Below are positions 14,734 to 22,155 of a stretch of 25,029 nt of DNA, piece by piece (within the stretch, counting starts at the first letter, position 1; every line of letters begins with the position of its first letter). The translations under genes and the position numbers were made by a program. The notes beneath the pieces were generated by a model. That model ran no database searches and was not told where the DNA came from. It saw only the letters and a list, made by a program, of their open reading frames with translations. The stretch lies in the NCBI GenBank assembly GCA_958405565.1, contig CATYEN010000031.1, positions 1 to 25,029 of the forward strand, given 5' to 3'. The DNA is from an uncultured Collinsella sp. (lineage in GTDB: Bacteria; Actinomycetota; Coriobacteriia; Coriobacteriales; Coriobacteriaceae).

Positions 14734-14762
14734 GGTGCGCGGACCCCTCTCTTCCGCGCACC
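14734..14762 (+). other. Stem-loop between permease and amidohydrolase genes
   Basis: Perfect 10-bp arms GGTGCGCGGA and TCCGCGCACC with a 9-nt loop. No T-run follows, so it is more likely a processing or stability element, or a weak terminator, than a full stop of transcription. Confidence 0.5.
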
Positions 14763-14844
14763 GAACCCGGCACCACTTGGGTAGCTTTGTGAGGCCTTAA
14801 CCCAACACGGCCTCGCCCACTATATGGATCCATAAGGAGGAACC

Positions 14845-16122
14845 ATGTCCACTAAGTACGCAATCGTTGGCGGCAAGCTCATCGACGGTACCGGTGCCGA
14901 GCCGGTCGAGAACTCCCTCGTTCTCGTCGACGACAACGGCAAGATCGAGTATGCCGGTGCTATGCAGGACCTTCCCGAGGGCGTTGAGGTTATCGACGCC
15001 GCCGGCAAGACCGTCCTTCCCGGCCTGATCGACACCCACCTGCACTTCTCGGGCAACCTGACCGACGATGACACCGATTGGGTCATGCAGCCGCTCCTCG
15101 AGAAGCAGGCCGTCGCCGTCAAGCAGGCGTACGACTGCCTCACCCACGGCCTCACCACCGTCTGCGAGATCGGCCGCTTTGGTATCCAGATCCGTGACTG
15201 CATCGACAAGGGCGTCTTTAAGGGCCCGCGCGTTTTGGCCACCGGCCTCGGCTTCTGCCGTGTTGCCGGCCACGGTGACTCCCACCACTGCACCCAGGAG
15301 CTCAACAAGGAATCCCATCCCTGGGGCGACCAGGTCGACGGTCCTTGGGATCTGCGCAAGGCCGTCCGTCGTCGCCTGCGCGAGAACCCCGATGCCATCA
15401 AGATCTGGGCTACCGGTGGCGGCATCTGGCGCTGGGACTCCGGTCGCGACCAGCACTATTGCTCCGAGGAGATCCAGGCCGTGGTCGAAGAGGCAAAGAT
15501 GGTCGGCATCCCCGTGTGGAGCCACTGCTACAACAACCACGCCGCTGCCTACGATTCCGTTCGCTTTGGCTGCGAGCAGCTGATTCACGGCTTCGATATC
15601 GATGAGCGCACCATGGACCTCATGGCCGAGCAGGGCACCTTCTTCACCCCGACGATCGCCTTCCTGCCCACCTGGTACGCCACCTATCCGCCCGTCTACG
15701 TCCCCGAACTGCACGACAAGTACGAGGGCACTCTGGTCGAGAAGGAGCTGCAGCGCAACTACGACTGCCTGCGCGAGGCCAAGAAGCGCGGCGTCGTCAT
15801 GACGATCGGCTCCGACTCCTTCTCCTTTGTCACCCCGTACGGCACCTGCTCCATCGAGGAGATGTACGAGTTCGTCGACAAGATCGGCTTCACCCCGGTC
15901 GAGACCATCACCTGCGCCACCCTCAACGGTGCCAAGATGTGCCACATCGAGGACGAGACCGGTTCCATCGAGGCCGGCAAGAGCGCCGACCTGCTGGTCG
16001 TCAACGGTGACGTCGCCGCCGACATCCACGTGCTCAACACCGACAACATGGACGTCATCATGAAGGACGGCTGGATCGTCGAGGCTGGCACCTTTGGCGA
16101 GGCCAACAAATACAGCGCCTAA
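14845..16122 (+). CDS. Metal-dependent amidohydrolase (imidazolonepropionase/Xaa-Arg dipeptidase-like)
   Basis: A 425-residue amidohydrolase-superfamily enzyme. Metal and catalytic residues are all in place: His65 and His67 (GLIDTHLH), Lys186 (AIKIWATGGG, likely the carboxylated lysine), His227 (VWSHC), His248 (LIHGF) and Asp324 (IGSDS). The N-terminal beta-domain and the closing GSIEAGKSADLLVVNGD are typical. The IKI-lysine group (COG1228 type) includes enzymes that split Xaa-Arg and Xaa-Lys dipeptides or N-acyl amino acids; imidazolonepropionase itself is less likely as no other hut gene is present. There is no signal peptide, so it is cytoplasmic. AAGGAGG sets the start, next to a TATGGATCCATA palindrome (14823-14834). 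A terminator at 16181 ends the permease-amidohydrolase unit. Confidence 0.88.
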   Translation: MSTKYAIVGGKLIDGTGAEPVENSLVLVDDNGKIEYAGAMQDLPEGVEVIDAAGKTVLPGLIDTHLHFSGNLTDDDTDWVMQPLLEKQAVAVKQAYDCLTHGLTTVCEIGRFGIQIRDCIDKGVFKGPRVLATGLGFCRVAGHGDSHHCTQELNKESHPWGDQVDGPWDLRKAVRRRLRENPDAIKIWATGGGIWRWDSGRDQHYCSEEIQAVVEEAKMVGIPVWSHCYNNHAAAYDSVRFGCEQLIHGFDIDERTMDLMAEQGTFFTPTIAFLPTWYATYPPVYVPELHDKYEGTLVEKELQRNYDCLREAKKRGVVMTIGSDSFSFVTPYGTCSIEEMYEFVDKIGFTPVETITCATLNGAKMCHIEDETGSIEAGKSADLLVVNGDVAADIHVLNTDNMDVIMKDGWIVEAGTFGEANKYSA

Positions 16123-16163
16123 GATACCGTTTGTCGATGGCTGGATGTAAAACACAGTTTTTG

Positions 16164-16178
16164 ATTGCATAATGCAAT
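16164..16178. promoter_or_regulatory. 15-bp palindrome before the terminator
   Basis: ATTGCATAATGCAAT is an exact inverted repeat of 7-bp arms around a central A, three bases before the terminator stem. It could extend the terminator hairpin or be an operator for the kinase gene; CATAAT inside it is a weak -10 candidate. Confidence 0.35.
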
Positions 16179-16180
16179 GG

Positions 16181-16206
16181 AGAGGGTCGCTTGCGGCCCT
16201 CTTTAT
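16181..16206 (+). terminator. Terminator after the amidohydrolase gene
   Basis: A 10-bp stem (AGAGGGTCGC with GCGGCCCTCT, one G-T wobble) with a minimal TT loop, followed by TTATT. It partly separates the amidohydrolase transcript from the kinase gene. Confidence 0.75.
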
Positions 16207-16239
16207 TGCTATGGGTGCGATAGATAAAAGGGGATGACG

Positions 16240-17625
16240 GTGGATTTAAACAGGCTGATTCTGGGCAAGAGCTACAACTCTACCAAGGTCTTTCGTACGG
16301 CCCAGCATGTGGTCCAGGCCATCCTGCTCGGTGTTGTCGTTCCGGCGCTTATCCTGCTGCTTATCTGGGATTTAACCGATAATCCCAATCCCGTCCCGGG
16401 CGTTGTCGTTATTGCCGGTCTGGTCATGCTGTGCTTCTTTTTCTCGTATGTCTTTGTGGTCCCCGACGACCTCACATCGAGCGCAACCGACCGTACGCTC
16501 GCCATCGCATCAAAAATATTCGCCTACACGTCGCGCGGCCTTACGCCCGAAGCGGCCCTGGGCGCCTCTAAAATTATCCTGTCCGAGACCATCGCCTCTG
16601 CCATCTGCTTTACCGATGGCAAACAAGTGTTGGCAAGCTGGGGCGAGGACTCGGCAAAGTGCCCTGCCGGCACCCCGGTCGTGCTCAAGACCACACTCAA
16701 CGTGATCGAGTCCGGCGAACAGAGTGTATTTTCGCGTGACACCTCCAATGAGACGGGCGGCTATTTTCCCCGCCTGCGCGCCGGCATTGTCGCGCCGCTA
16801 ACCGTGCGCGGGCATTGCGTGGGCACACTCGAGCTGTATTACCCCCGCCTGAGCAGCATCGATATGCGCCAGACGGCGTTGGCCTCGGGCTTTGCCGATC
16901 TCATCTCCACGCAACTCGCGAGCTTTGAGCTCGAGCGCCAGGACGAGCTCACGGCCCGCGTTGAGCTTCGCGCCCTGCAGTCGCAGGTCGACCCGCATTT
17001 TCTATTCAATACCATCAGCACCATCGTGTCGCTCGTGCGAACCGAGCCCGACAAGGCGCGATCGCTGCTCATCGACTTTTCCAATTACTATCGTCAGACG
17101 CTTTCTGACTCCGATACGCTCACCACGCTCGAGCACGAGGTGGAACAGGGCACTCGTTATATCAATCTTATGCAGGCCCGGTATGGCGACGGCCGTCTGC
17201 GCGTTTCGGTCGACATCGACTTTGAGGTGCGCGACAGCCTGGTACCGCCGTTTATCTTGCAGCCGCTGCTCGAAAACTGCATCAAGCATGCGCAGCGCGA
17301 GACCGAGCCGCTTTCTATTCATGTAAGGGCTTTCGAGACCGATGACGGTTTGGAGATCATCGTCGAAGACGACGGCATCGGTATGAGCGAAGAAGTCTGC
17401 GCGCATCTGTTTGAGCAGCATCGCCGAGAGGAGCCCGAGAGCATTACCGCCGACGGCTCCATCAAGCGAGGTTGCGGCCTGGCGCTCTTCAACGTGCTTC
17501 AGCGCATCCATTTCTTTTACGGAGAAGATTCCGGCATGCGCGTGAAGTCCCAGGAGGGCGTGGGAACGCAGGTCATCGTTGAGTTGAACGGCGAGCCGCA
17601 TGAGCCGGCGCCGTTGACGGTGTAG
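16240..17625 (+). CDS. LytS-like sensor histidine kinase (2 TM, GAF-like, His_kinase)
   Basis: Two N-terminal membrane helices (about residues 24-44 and 53-74) are followed by a GAF-like sensor domain (about 90-205), then the LytS-type phosphoacceptor segment QVDPHFLFN with the histidine near residue 253, and an ATPase domain with LLENCIKHA and EDDGIGM. The usual QINPHFLFN has Asp for Asn here. It should autophosphorylate at the inner membrane and pass phosphate to the LytTR regulator 38 bp downstream. I prefer the GTG start at 16240 because AAAAGGGG lies six bases before it; the ATG at 16234 touches that site directly and would add two residues. Close in sequence to the kinase at 22152. The signal is unknown; location after permease and amidohydrolase suggests their substrate. 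Confidence 0.9.
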   Translation: MDLNRLILGKSYNSTKVFRTAQHVVQAILLGVVVPALILLLIWDLTDNPNPVPGVVVIAGLVMLCFFFSYVFVVPDDLTSSATDRTLAIASKIFAYTSRGLTPEAALGASKIILSETIASAICFTDGKQVLASWGEDSAKCPAGTPVVLKTTLNVIESGEQSVFSRDTSNETGGYFPRLRAGIVAPLTVRGHCVGTLELYYPRLSSIDMRQTALASGFADLISTQLASFELERQDELTARVELRALQSQVDPHFLFNTISTIVSLVRTEPDKARSLLIDFSNYYRQTLSDSDTLTTLEHEVEQGTRYINLMQARYGDGRLRVSVDIDFEVRDSLVPPFILQPLLENCIKHAQRETEPLSIHVRAFETDDGLEIIVEDDGIGMSEEVCAHLFEQHRREEPESITADGSIKRGCGLALFNVLQRIHFFYGEDSGMRVKSQEGVGTQVIVELNGEPHEPAPLTV

Positions 17626-17663
17626 CACGCAGTTGGATTGAGAGAAAAAGAGGGGAAGCGCAT

Positions 17664-18398
17664 ATGTCCGAAGGCTGGAACATCCTGGTGGTTGATGACG
17701 AGCCTCCAATTAGGGCTGAGCTACGCTATCTGTTGGAAAAGGATACGCGTGTGGGTCAGATTGCCGAGGCGGGCAATGTCACCGAAGCCGTGGAGTCGAT
17801 TCTGTCGAACAAGCCCGACGTGCTGTTTTTAGACATTACCATGCCCGGTCGCTCGGGAATTGAGCTTGCCGAGACGCTGCAGAACCTAAAGACGCCGCCG
17901 GTCGTGGTGTTTGTGACAGCATTTGCCGAGTATGCGGCCGATGCCTATAACCTCGACGCTGTCGATTACGTCGTCAAACCGGTCGAGGATGCCCGCTTGT
18001 CAAAGGCGCTCGACAAGATTGAGACTGCCCTGGGTGCTCGCCGTGTCGCCCATGCTCCGCGCCGGCCCTTGCGCCTGACGGTGGATCGCGGGGGCAAAAA
18101 GGTGTTCATTCCCGTGGCGGATGTCTGCTACTTTGAGGCGCGCGCCGACTTTTGCAATGCGGTCTGTGCCGAGGGGACGTATCTGATCAATGAGTCGATT
18201 TCCTCACTCGAGCGTCGCTTGGCCTCCGAGGGCTTTATCCGTGTCCACCGCAGCTATCTGGTCAATTTGGAAGACGTGCACAATGTCGAGATTGGCTCCA
18301 CGGGCCTGATGGAGCTCAGGCTCGACCGTGTGAGCTCGACGGTGCCCGTGTCGCGTCGTCGCGCTGCCGAGGTTAAGGCGCACCTTGGGCTTGGGTAG
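17664..18398 (+). CDS. LytTR-family response regulator
   Basis: This 244-residue regulator has a receiver domain (about 5-120) with acidic Asp11-Asp12, phosphoacceptor Asp57 (FLDITMPG), Thr85 and Lys105. A C-terminal LytTR DNA-binding domain (about 140-240) carries FIPVADVCYFEA, GFIRVHRSYLVNL and VPVSRRR. It is the cognate partner of the kinase immediately upstream. LytTR proteins bind pairs of short direct repeats upstream of their targets; I could not point to a convincing pair. AGAGGGGA gives the start. Closely similar in layout to the regulator at 23568. Confidence 0.93.
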   Translation: MSEGWNILVVDDEPPIRAELRYLLEKDTRVGQIAEAGNVTEAVESILSNKPDVLFLDITMPGRSGIELAETLQNLKTPPVVVFVTAFAEYAADAYNLDAVDYVVKPVEDARLSKALDKIETALGARRVAHAPRRPLRLTVDRGGKKVFIPVADVCYFEARADFCNAVCAEGTYLINESISSLERRLASEGFIRVHRSYLVNLEDVHNVEIGSTGLMELRLDRVSSTVPVSRRRAAEVKAHLGLG

Positions 18399-18430
18399 GC
18401 GGTTCGCATGCCAACGTTTACCGCCGTAGG

Positions 18431-18458
18431 TTTGGCGTGACCGTGCGGTGGGCATAAT
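18431..18458 (+). promoter_or_regulatory. Weak promoter candidate for the phospholipase-like gene
   Basis: TTTGGC (18431-18436) and CATAAT (18453-18458) are 16 bases apart, about 33 bp before the start at 18491. The -35 is poor, so this is a tentative call. Confidence 0.3.
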
Positions 18459-18490
18459 GGGTGACATCGAATGAAATCGAAAGGAACAAT

Positions 18491-19435
18491 ATGCCCGCGC
18501 TTATCACCCATCATCTGTTTGGCGAGGAAAGCATCGACCGTCTTCCTCAGGGCGTTATTACGTCCGACGAGGAACGCATTGCTTTTATCCTGGGCAACCA
18601 GGGTCCCGACCCGTTTTTCTTCCACATCCTGACGCCGCGCGTTTCCGACTGCACACTGTTGGCGCAGGTCATGCACCGCTCGCGCATGTCGCGTCAGTTC
18701 TCGTGTCTGCGCGATGGCGTGTCGCACCTGCTGCCGCGCGATGCCAACCTGGGTCGTGCGTTTGCGCTGGGCCTGCTGTCGCACTATGTGCTCGATCGCA
18801 ATGCCCATCCCTTTGTCTACGAGCAGCAGTTTGGCATTGTCGAGTCCGATCCCGAGCTCGAGGCTTCGGGCAGCCAAGTTCATGCCGTGCTCGAAAGCGA
18901 CTTGGACGTGCTGATGCTGCAGCTCAAGCGCGATGGGGCAACGGTCGAGGATTATCCGCCGGCGGGCGAGATCGTCACTACCGACCGCATCAATCGCGTT
19001 GCCGGCGTGCTGATGAGCTACGTCGCCGGGCGCGTGTACGGTATCGACATCCCGGCGGGGGAGTACGCCGGCGCCGTAGCCGACATGCAGCTGCTCTACC
19101 GCACTATCGAGCCGGCCGGTTCGGCCAAGACGCGCGCGATTGCCCTGCTCGAGGGCTTGGTGCACGATTATTCGCTGCTCGACGGCCTTGCGCACCGCGT
19201 GACGACCGAGCTGCCCGAGCGTACCGGCAACTTGGGCCACTTGGCATGGAAGAACCCCTTTACTGATGAAGTCTCGACCGAGAGCTTCCCCGAGGTCTTT
19301 GACCGCGCGTTGGTCGATTACGAGTGCACGGTCGCCCGCTTTATCGAGACCGGCGATATGGAGGCCGTGACCAACCACGTCAATTACAGCGGTCGCGTGC
19401 TCGGCGCCGACGAAGAGTTCGACCGCGAGGAGTAG
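18491..19435 (+). CDS. Zinc-dependent phospholipase C-like protein
   Basis: The 314 residues show the metal-ligand pattern of the Zn-dependent PLC/S1-P1 nuclease fold: THHLFGEES (His7-His8) at the start, LGNQGPDPFFFH (residues 34-45), LLSHYVLDRNAHP (His98, Asp102, His106), then QVHAVLESDLD (His131, Glu135, Asp139). No signal peptide precedes the first histidines, so unlike secreted clostridial phospholipases it appears cytoplasmic; such intracellular homologues are common in Firmicutes and Actinobacteria and their substrate is unknown. The start at 18491 follows GAAAGGAA; an in-frame ATG at 18461 has no such site. It lies between the first LytS/LytR pair and an MFS transporter, all on one strand, without clear operon evidence. 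Confidence 0.85.
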   Translation: MPALITHHLFGEESIDRLPQGVITSDEERIAFILGNQGPDPFFFHILTPRVSDCTLLAQVMHRSRMSRQFSCLRDGVSHLLPRDANLGRAFALGLLSHYVLDRNAHPFVYEQQFGIVESDPELEASGSQVHAVLESDLDVLMLQLKRDGATVEDYPPAGEIVTTDRINRVAGVLMSYVAGRVYGIDIPAGEYAGAVADMQLLYRTIEPAGSAKTRAIALLEGLVHDYSLLDGLAHRVTTELPERTGNLGHLAWKNPFTDEVSTESFPEVFDRALVDYECTVARFIETGDMEAVTNHVNYSGRVLGADEEFDREE

Positions 19436-19536
19436 GGCTCGTGCGTGCCCCTTTGCCGAATCCTTACCGGCGCCTCTGGACAATTGGGGTACGATGAACT
19501 AACTGCATATCGGGCGATTACGAAGGGGCCCTGTCC

Positions 19537-20796
19537 ATGAAATACACCAAGCTCGAGCGTAACTGGGTTATGTACGATGTGGGCAACTCGGCCCTCGTGC
19601 TGCTCAATACCTCGGTGGTGCCCATCTACTTTAACGCCATCAATACCGGCGCTTCCTCGGCAGACCTGGTGGTCGCTTGGGGCAACGCGCAGACGATTGC
19701 CTCGCTAGTCATCGCCATGCTCATGCCCATTCTGGGCGCGCTTGCCGATTACGCCGGCAACAAGATCAAGTTCTTCTTGGGCTTCTTCCTCACGGGCCTG
19801 GTCCTTTGCCTGGCGCAGGCTATCCCAATGTCCGCCATGGCATTTTTGACCGTGTACGTGCTGTGCACCATCGGCCTTAACTCTTCTATGACGTTCTACG
19901 ACGCCATGCTGCCCGACATTACCACCGACGAGCGCATGGACGCCGTGTCCAGCTCGGGCTATGCCTGGGGCTACATTGGTTCCACCGTGCCGTTCATCAT
20001 CTGCCTGGCGCTTATCATGGGTGGCCCCGCTCTTGGCGTCCCCACCATGCTGGCAACGCGTCTGTCGTTTATCATCACCGGTGCCTGGTGGCTCATCTTT
20101 ACCATGCCGCTCATTCGCACCTATAAGCAAAAGTACGGTCGCGAGCGCGGTCCCCAGGACACCATCGGTCACATCGTGGGCGGCGTGTTCTCCGAGGTCG
20201 GACACACCATGCGCGAGATCGCCCACAACAAGACTGTGCTGGTCTACATGATCGCGTTCTTCTTCTACATCGACGGTGTGCACACGGTCATCTCCATGGC
20301 AACCAGCTACGGATCGGCTTTGGCTATCGACTCGACCCAGCTGGTGCTGGCTCTGCTCGTTACGCAGTTTGTGGCCTTCCCGTCCGCCATCATCTACGGC
20401 AAGCTCGCCGGTCGCGTGGGCACACTCAATATGATCTTGGTGGCCGTCGCCGCCTACATGGGCATTGTGCTCTTTGCCGCGTTTTTCTTAAAGACTGCCT
20501 TTGAGTTCTGGGTGCTCGCCATTTTGGTCGGCCTGTTCCAGGGTGGCGTGCAGGCGCTCAGCCGCAGCTATTTTGGCCGCATCATCCCCAAGGAAAAGTC
20601 CAACGAGTACTACGGCTTCTTCGATATCTTTGGCCGTTACGCAAGCGTTATGGGCACCTTCCTGGTGTCGGTCGTCACCTCGCTGACCGGCAACCCGTCG
20701 CTGGGTGTCCTTTCTATTGGCGTTCTGCTGGTTGTTGGCTTTGTGCTGCTAGTTCGTCTGTCCCGCATGGCTCAGACGGCAGAGCAGGCCGCATAG
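19537..20796 (+). CDS. MFS transporter of the UMF1/Atg22-like type
   Basis: A 419-residue, 12-helix transporter. The opening LERNWVMYDVGNSA matches the signature of the UMF1 family, in which a short N-terminus leads straight into helix 1. YYGFFDIFGRYASVMG (about 365-380) is another family hallmark. Bacterial UMF1 members are distant relatives of fungal Atg22, and their substrates are mostly unknown, with amino acid or sugar export proposed. GAAGGGG precedes the start. It is the second of two adjacent genes with the phospholipase-like protein (101 bp gap) and is followed by a terminator at 20911. Confidence 0.88.
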   Translation: MKYTKLERNWVMYDVGNSALVLLNTSVVPIYFNAINTGASSADLVVAWGNAQTIASLVIAMLMPILGALADYAGNKIKFFLGFFLTGLVLCLAQAIPMSAMAFLTVYVLCTIGLNSSMTFYDAMLPDITTDERMDAVSSSGYAWGYIGSTVPFIICLALIMGGPALGVPTMLATRLSFIITGAWWLIFTMPLIRTYKQKYGRERGPQDTIGHIVGGVFSEVGHTMREIAHNKTVLVYMIAFFFYIDGVHTVISMATSYGSALAIDSTQLVLALLVTQFVAFPSAIIYGKLAGRVGTLNMILVAVAAYMGIVLFAAFFLKTAFEFWVLAILVGLFQGGVQALSRSYFGRIIPKEKSNEYYGFFDIFGRYASVMGTFLVSVVTSLTGNPSLGVLSIGVLLVVGFVLLVRLSRMAQTAEQAA

Positions 20797-20910
20797 GAAC
20801 TTGCCGGTAATTGCGTCCGCCGCGACACTCTTTTGGGGTTATCCACAATAAACATTCTGACTTTCGAACAATGATTAGCCCAAGTGGGTATGATGGAGTC
20901 AGCTAGGTCG

Positions 20911-20946
20911 CGGGGCGTCGCCTGTGTTTGGCGGCGTCCCGTTTTT
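20911..20946 (+). terminator. Terminator or leader attenuator before the glycosyltransferase gene
   Basis: A 12-bp stem (20911-20922 with 20930-20941, two G-T wobbles), a 7-nt loop and TTTTT. It is 115 bp after the transporter stop codon but only 21 bp before the next start codon. TATGAT at 20889-20894 lies just upstream of it; were that a -10 element, the hairpin would sit inside the leader of the glycosyltransferase transcript. Confidence 0.75.
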
Positions 20947-20967
20947 GTGTTGCAGGGAGGGTAAGGC

Positions 20968-22155
20968 ATGAACGCCACGGTCGTGATTCCAACGTATTGG
21001 GCGGGCGATGACGCTCGCGCAAACGCCCCTGGCACCTATGACCATTCGACACGACTCAACGCCGACAATCCCGAACTCGACCGCTGCCTGGCCTCGCTTG
21101 AGCAGGTGCGCGACATCCCGCGCATCATCCTTTTGGTGGTCTGTCCCGTTTCTGCCACAGCCGATGTGTCGCTGCGCGTGCACGAGATTGTCGACGCGCA
21201 TCCCACGCTCAAGGTCACCGTTGTCACCAACACCCAGGCCTCGCGCATCGCAGACCGGGTTGCTCAGATCGCGCCCAAGGGTTCGGGCGAGTGCGTGAGC
21301 CTGCGAGGCTACGGTGCCATCCGCAACATGGGGCTGGCCTGTGCTGCGGTGCTGGGGCATGACGCGGTTATCTTTTTGGATGACGATGAGACTGTCATCG
21401 ACGCCGACTTTATGAAGCGCGCGACCTATGCGTTGGGGCAGCAGACGCGTCAGGGCCTGCCTATCTTGGTCAAGAGCGGCTATTTCTACGATCGCGACGG
21501 CTCGCCGCTGGCTCCCACGGACAAGGCGGGCATCTGCCATCGTTGGTGGACCAAGCGCATCGAGTTCAACCGTTGGATGAAAAAGGCGCTCTCGGGCACC
21601 CGCATCTCGCGCTCCAACTACGTGTGCGGTGGCCTGATGGCCCTGCACGCCCGCGCCTTTACGCGTGTGGCCTTTGACCCGTTTATCACCCGCGGCGAGG
21701 ACTTGGATTACCTCTTTAACATGCGCATGTTTGGCTACGACGTGTGGTTCGATAACGAGTGGACCGTGCGCCATCTGCCTCCGGAGTCCGAAAAGCGCTC
21801 ACCGCGCTTTATGCAGGATGTATACCGTTGGTACTACGAACGGGCCAAGTTGACATTCGCCGCGCATCAAAAGGAGCTCATTCCCGTTACGGCGGCATCG
21901 CTCATGCCCTACCCGGGCCCGTGGATTTCGCGCGAGCTCGACGACCGCGTGCGCAAGACCGCTATGGTCCGCAGCGTGTTTACCCGCGAGCATGAGGGCT
22001 ACCTGCGCATCTGGCGCCATGGTATCGACGAGGCAAAGGCCTATGCGCGCCAAAACGCTGCAAGCTATCTGCGTTTCCAGAGCTTTTGGCCCAAGATCAT
22101 GGACGGGCTTTGGCGTGACGCACAACTGATCAGTATCCTGGAGGGGGCCGAATGA
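20968..22155 (+). CDS. Family-2-like glycosyltransferase
   Basis: A 395-residue soluble GT-A-type transferase. MNATVVIPTYW opens the nucleotide-binding fold, GAIRNMGL (117-123) and FLDDDE (136-141) give the nucleotide-sugar and metal site, and TRGEDLDY (241-248) fits the acceptor/catalytic region. There are no membrane segments, so it acts in the cytoplasm or at the inner face of the membrane. Donor and acceptor cannot be read. No other polysaccharide genes are nearby; instead its stop codon overlaps the start of a LytS-like kinase by four bases (ATGA), so it is cotranscribed with a signalling pair, an odd partnership. GGGAGG before 20968 sets the start. Confidence 0.88.
   Translation: MNATVVIPTYWAGDDARANAPGTYDHSTRLNADNPELDRCLASLEQVRDIPRIILLVVCPVSATADVSLRVHEIVDAHPTLKVTVVTNTQASRIADRVAQIAPKGSGECVSLRGYGAIRNMGLACAAVLGHDAVIFLDDDETVIDADFMKRATYALGQQTRQGLPILVKSGYFYDRDGSPLAPTDKAGICHRWWTKRIEFNRWMKKALSGTRISRSNYVCGGLMALHARAFTRVAFDPFITRGEDLDYLFNMRMFGYDVWFDNEWTVRHLPPESEKRSPRFMQDVYRWYYERAKLTFAAHQKELIPVTAASLMPYPGPWISRELDDRVRKTAMVRSVFTREHEGYLRIWRHGIDEAKAYARQNAASYLRFQSFWPKIMDGLWRDAQLISILEGAE

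Noticed and set aside
12980..18420. Shared GTTTACCG (minus strand near 12984, plus strand near 18415) as a LytTR binding element
   Set aside because: Only single, unpaired occurrences, whereas LytTR sites are paired direct repeats; the match to consensus is incomplete.
20839..20847. Perfect DnaA box TTATCCACA
   Set aside because: Single copy, with no cluster of further boxes and no dnaA, dnaN or parAB nearby, so an origin is not supported; a chance match is likely.
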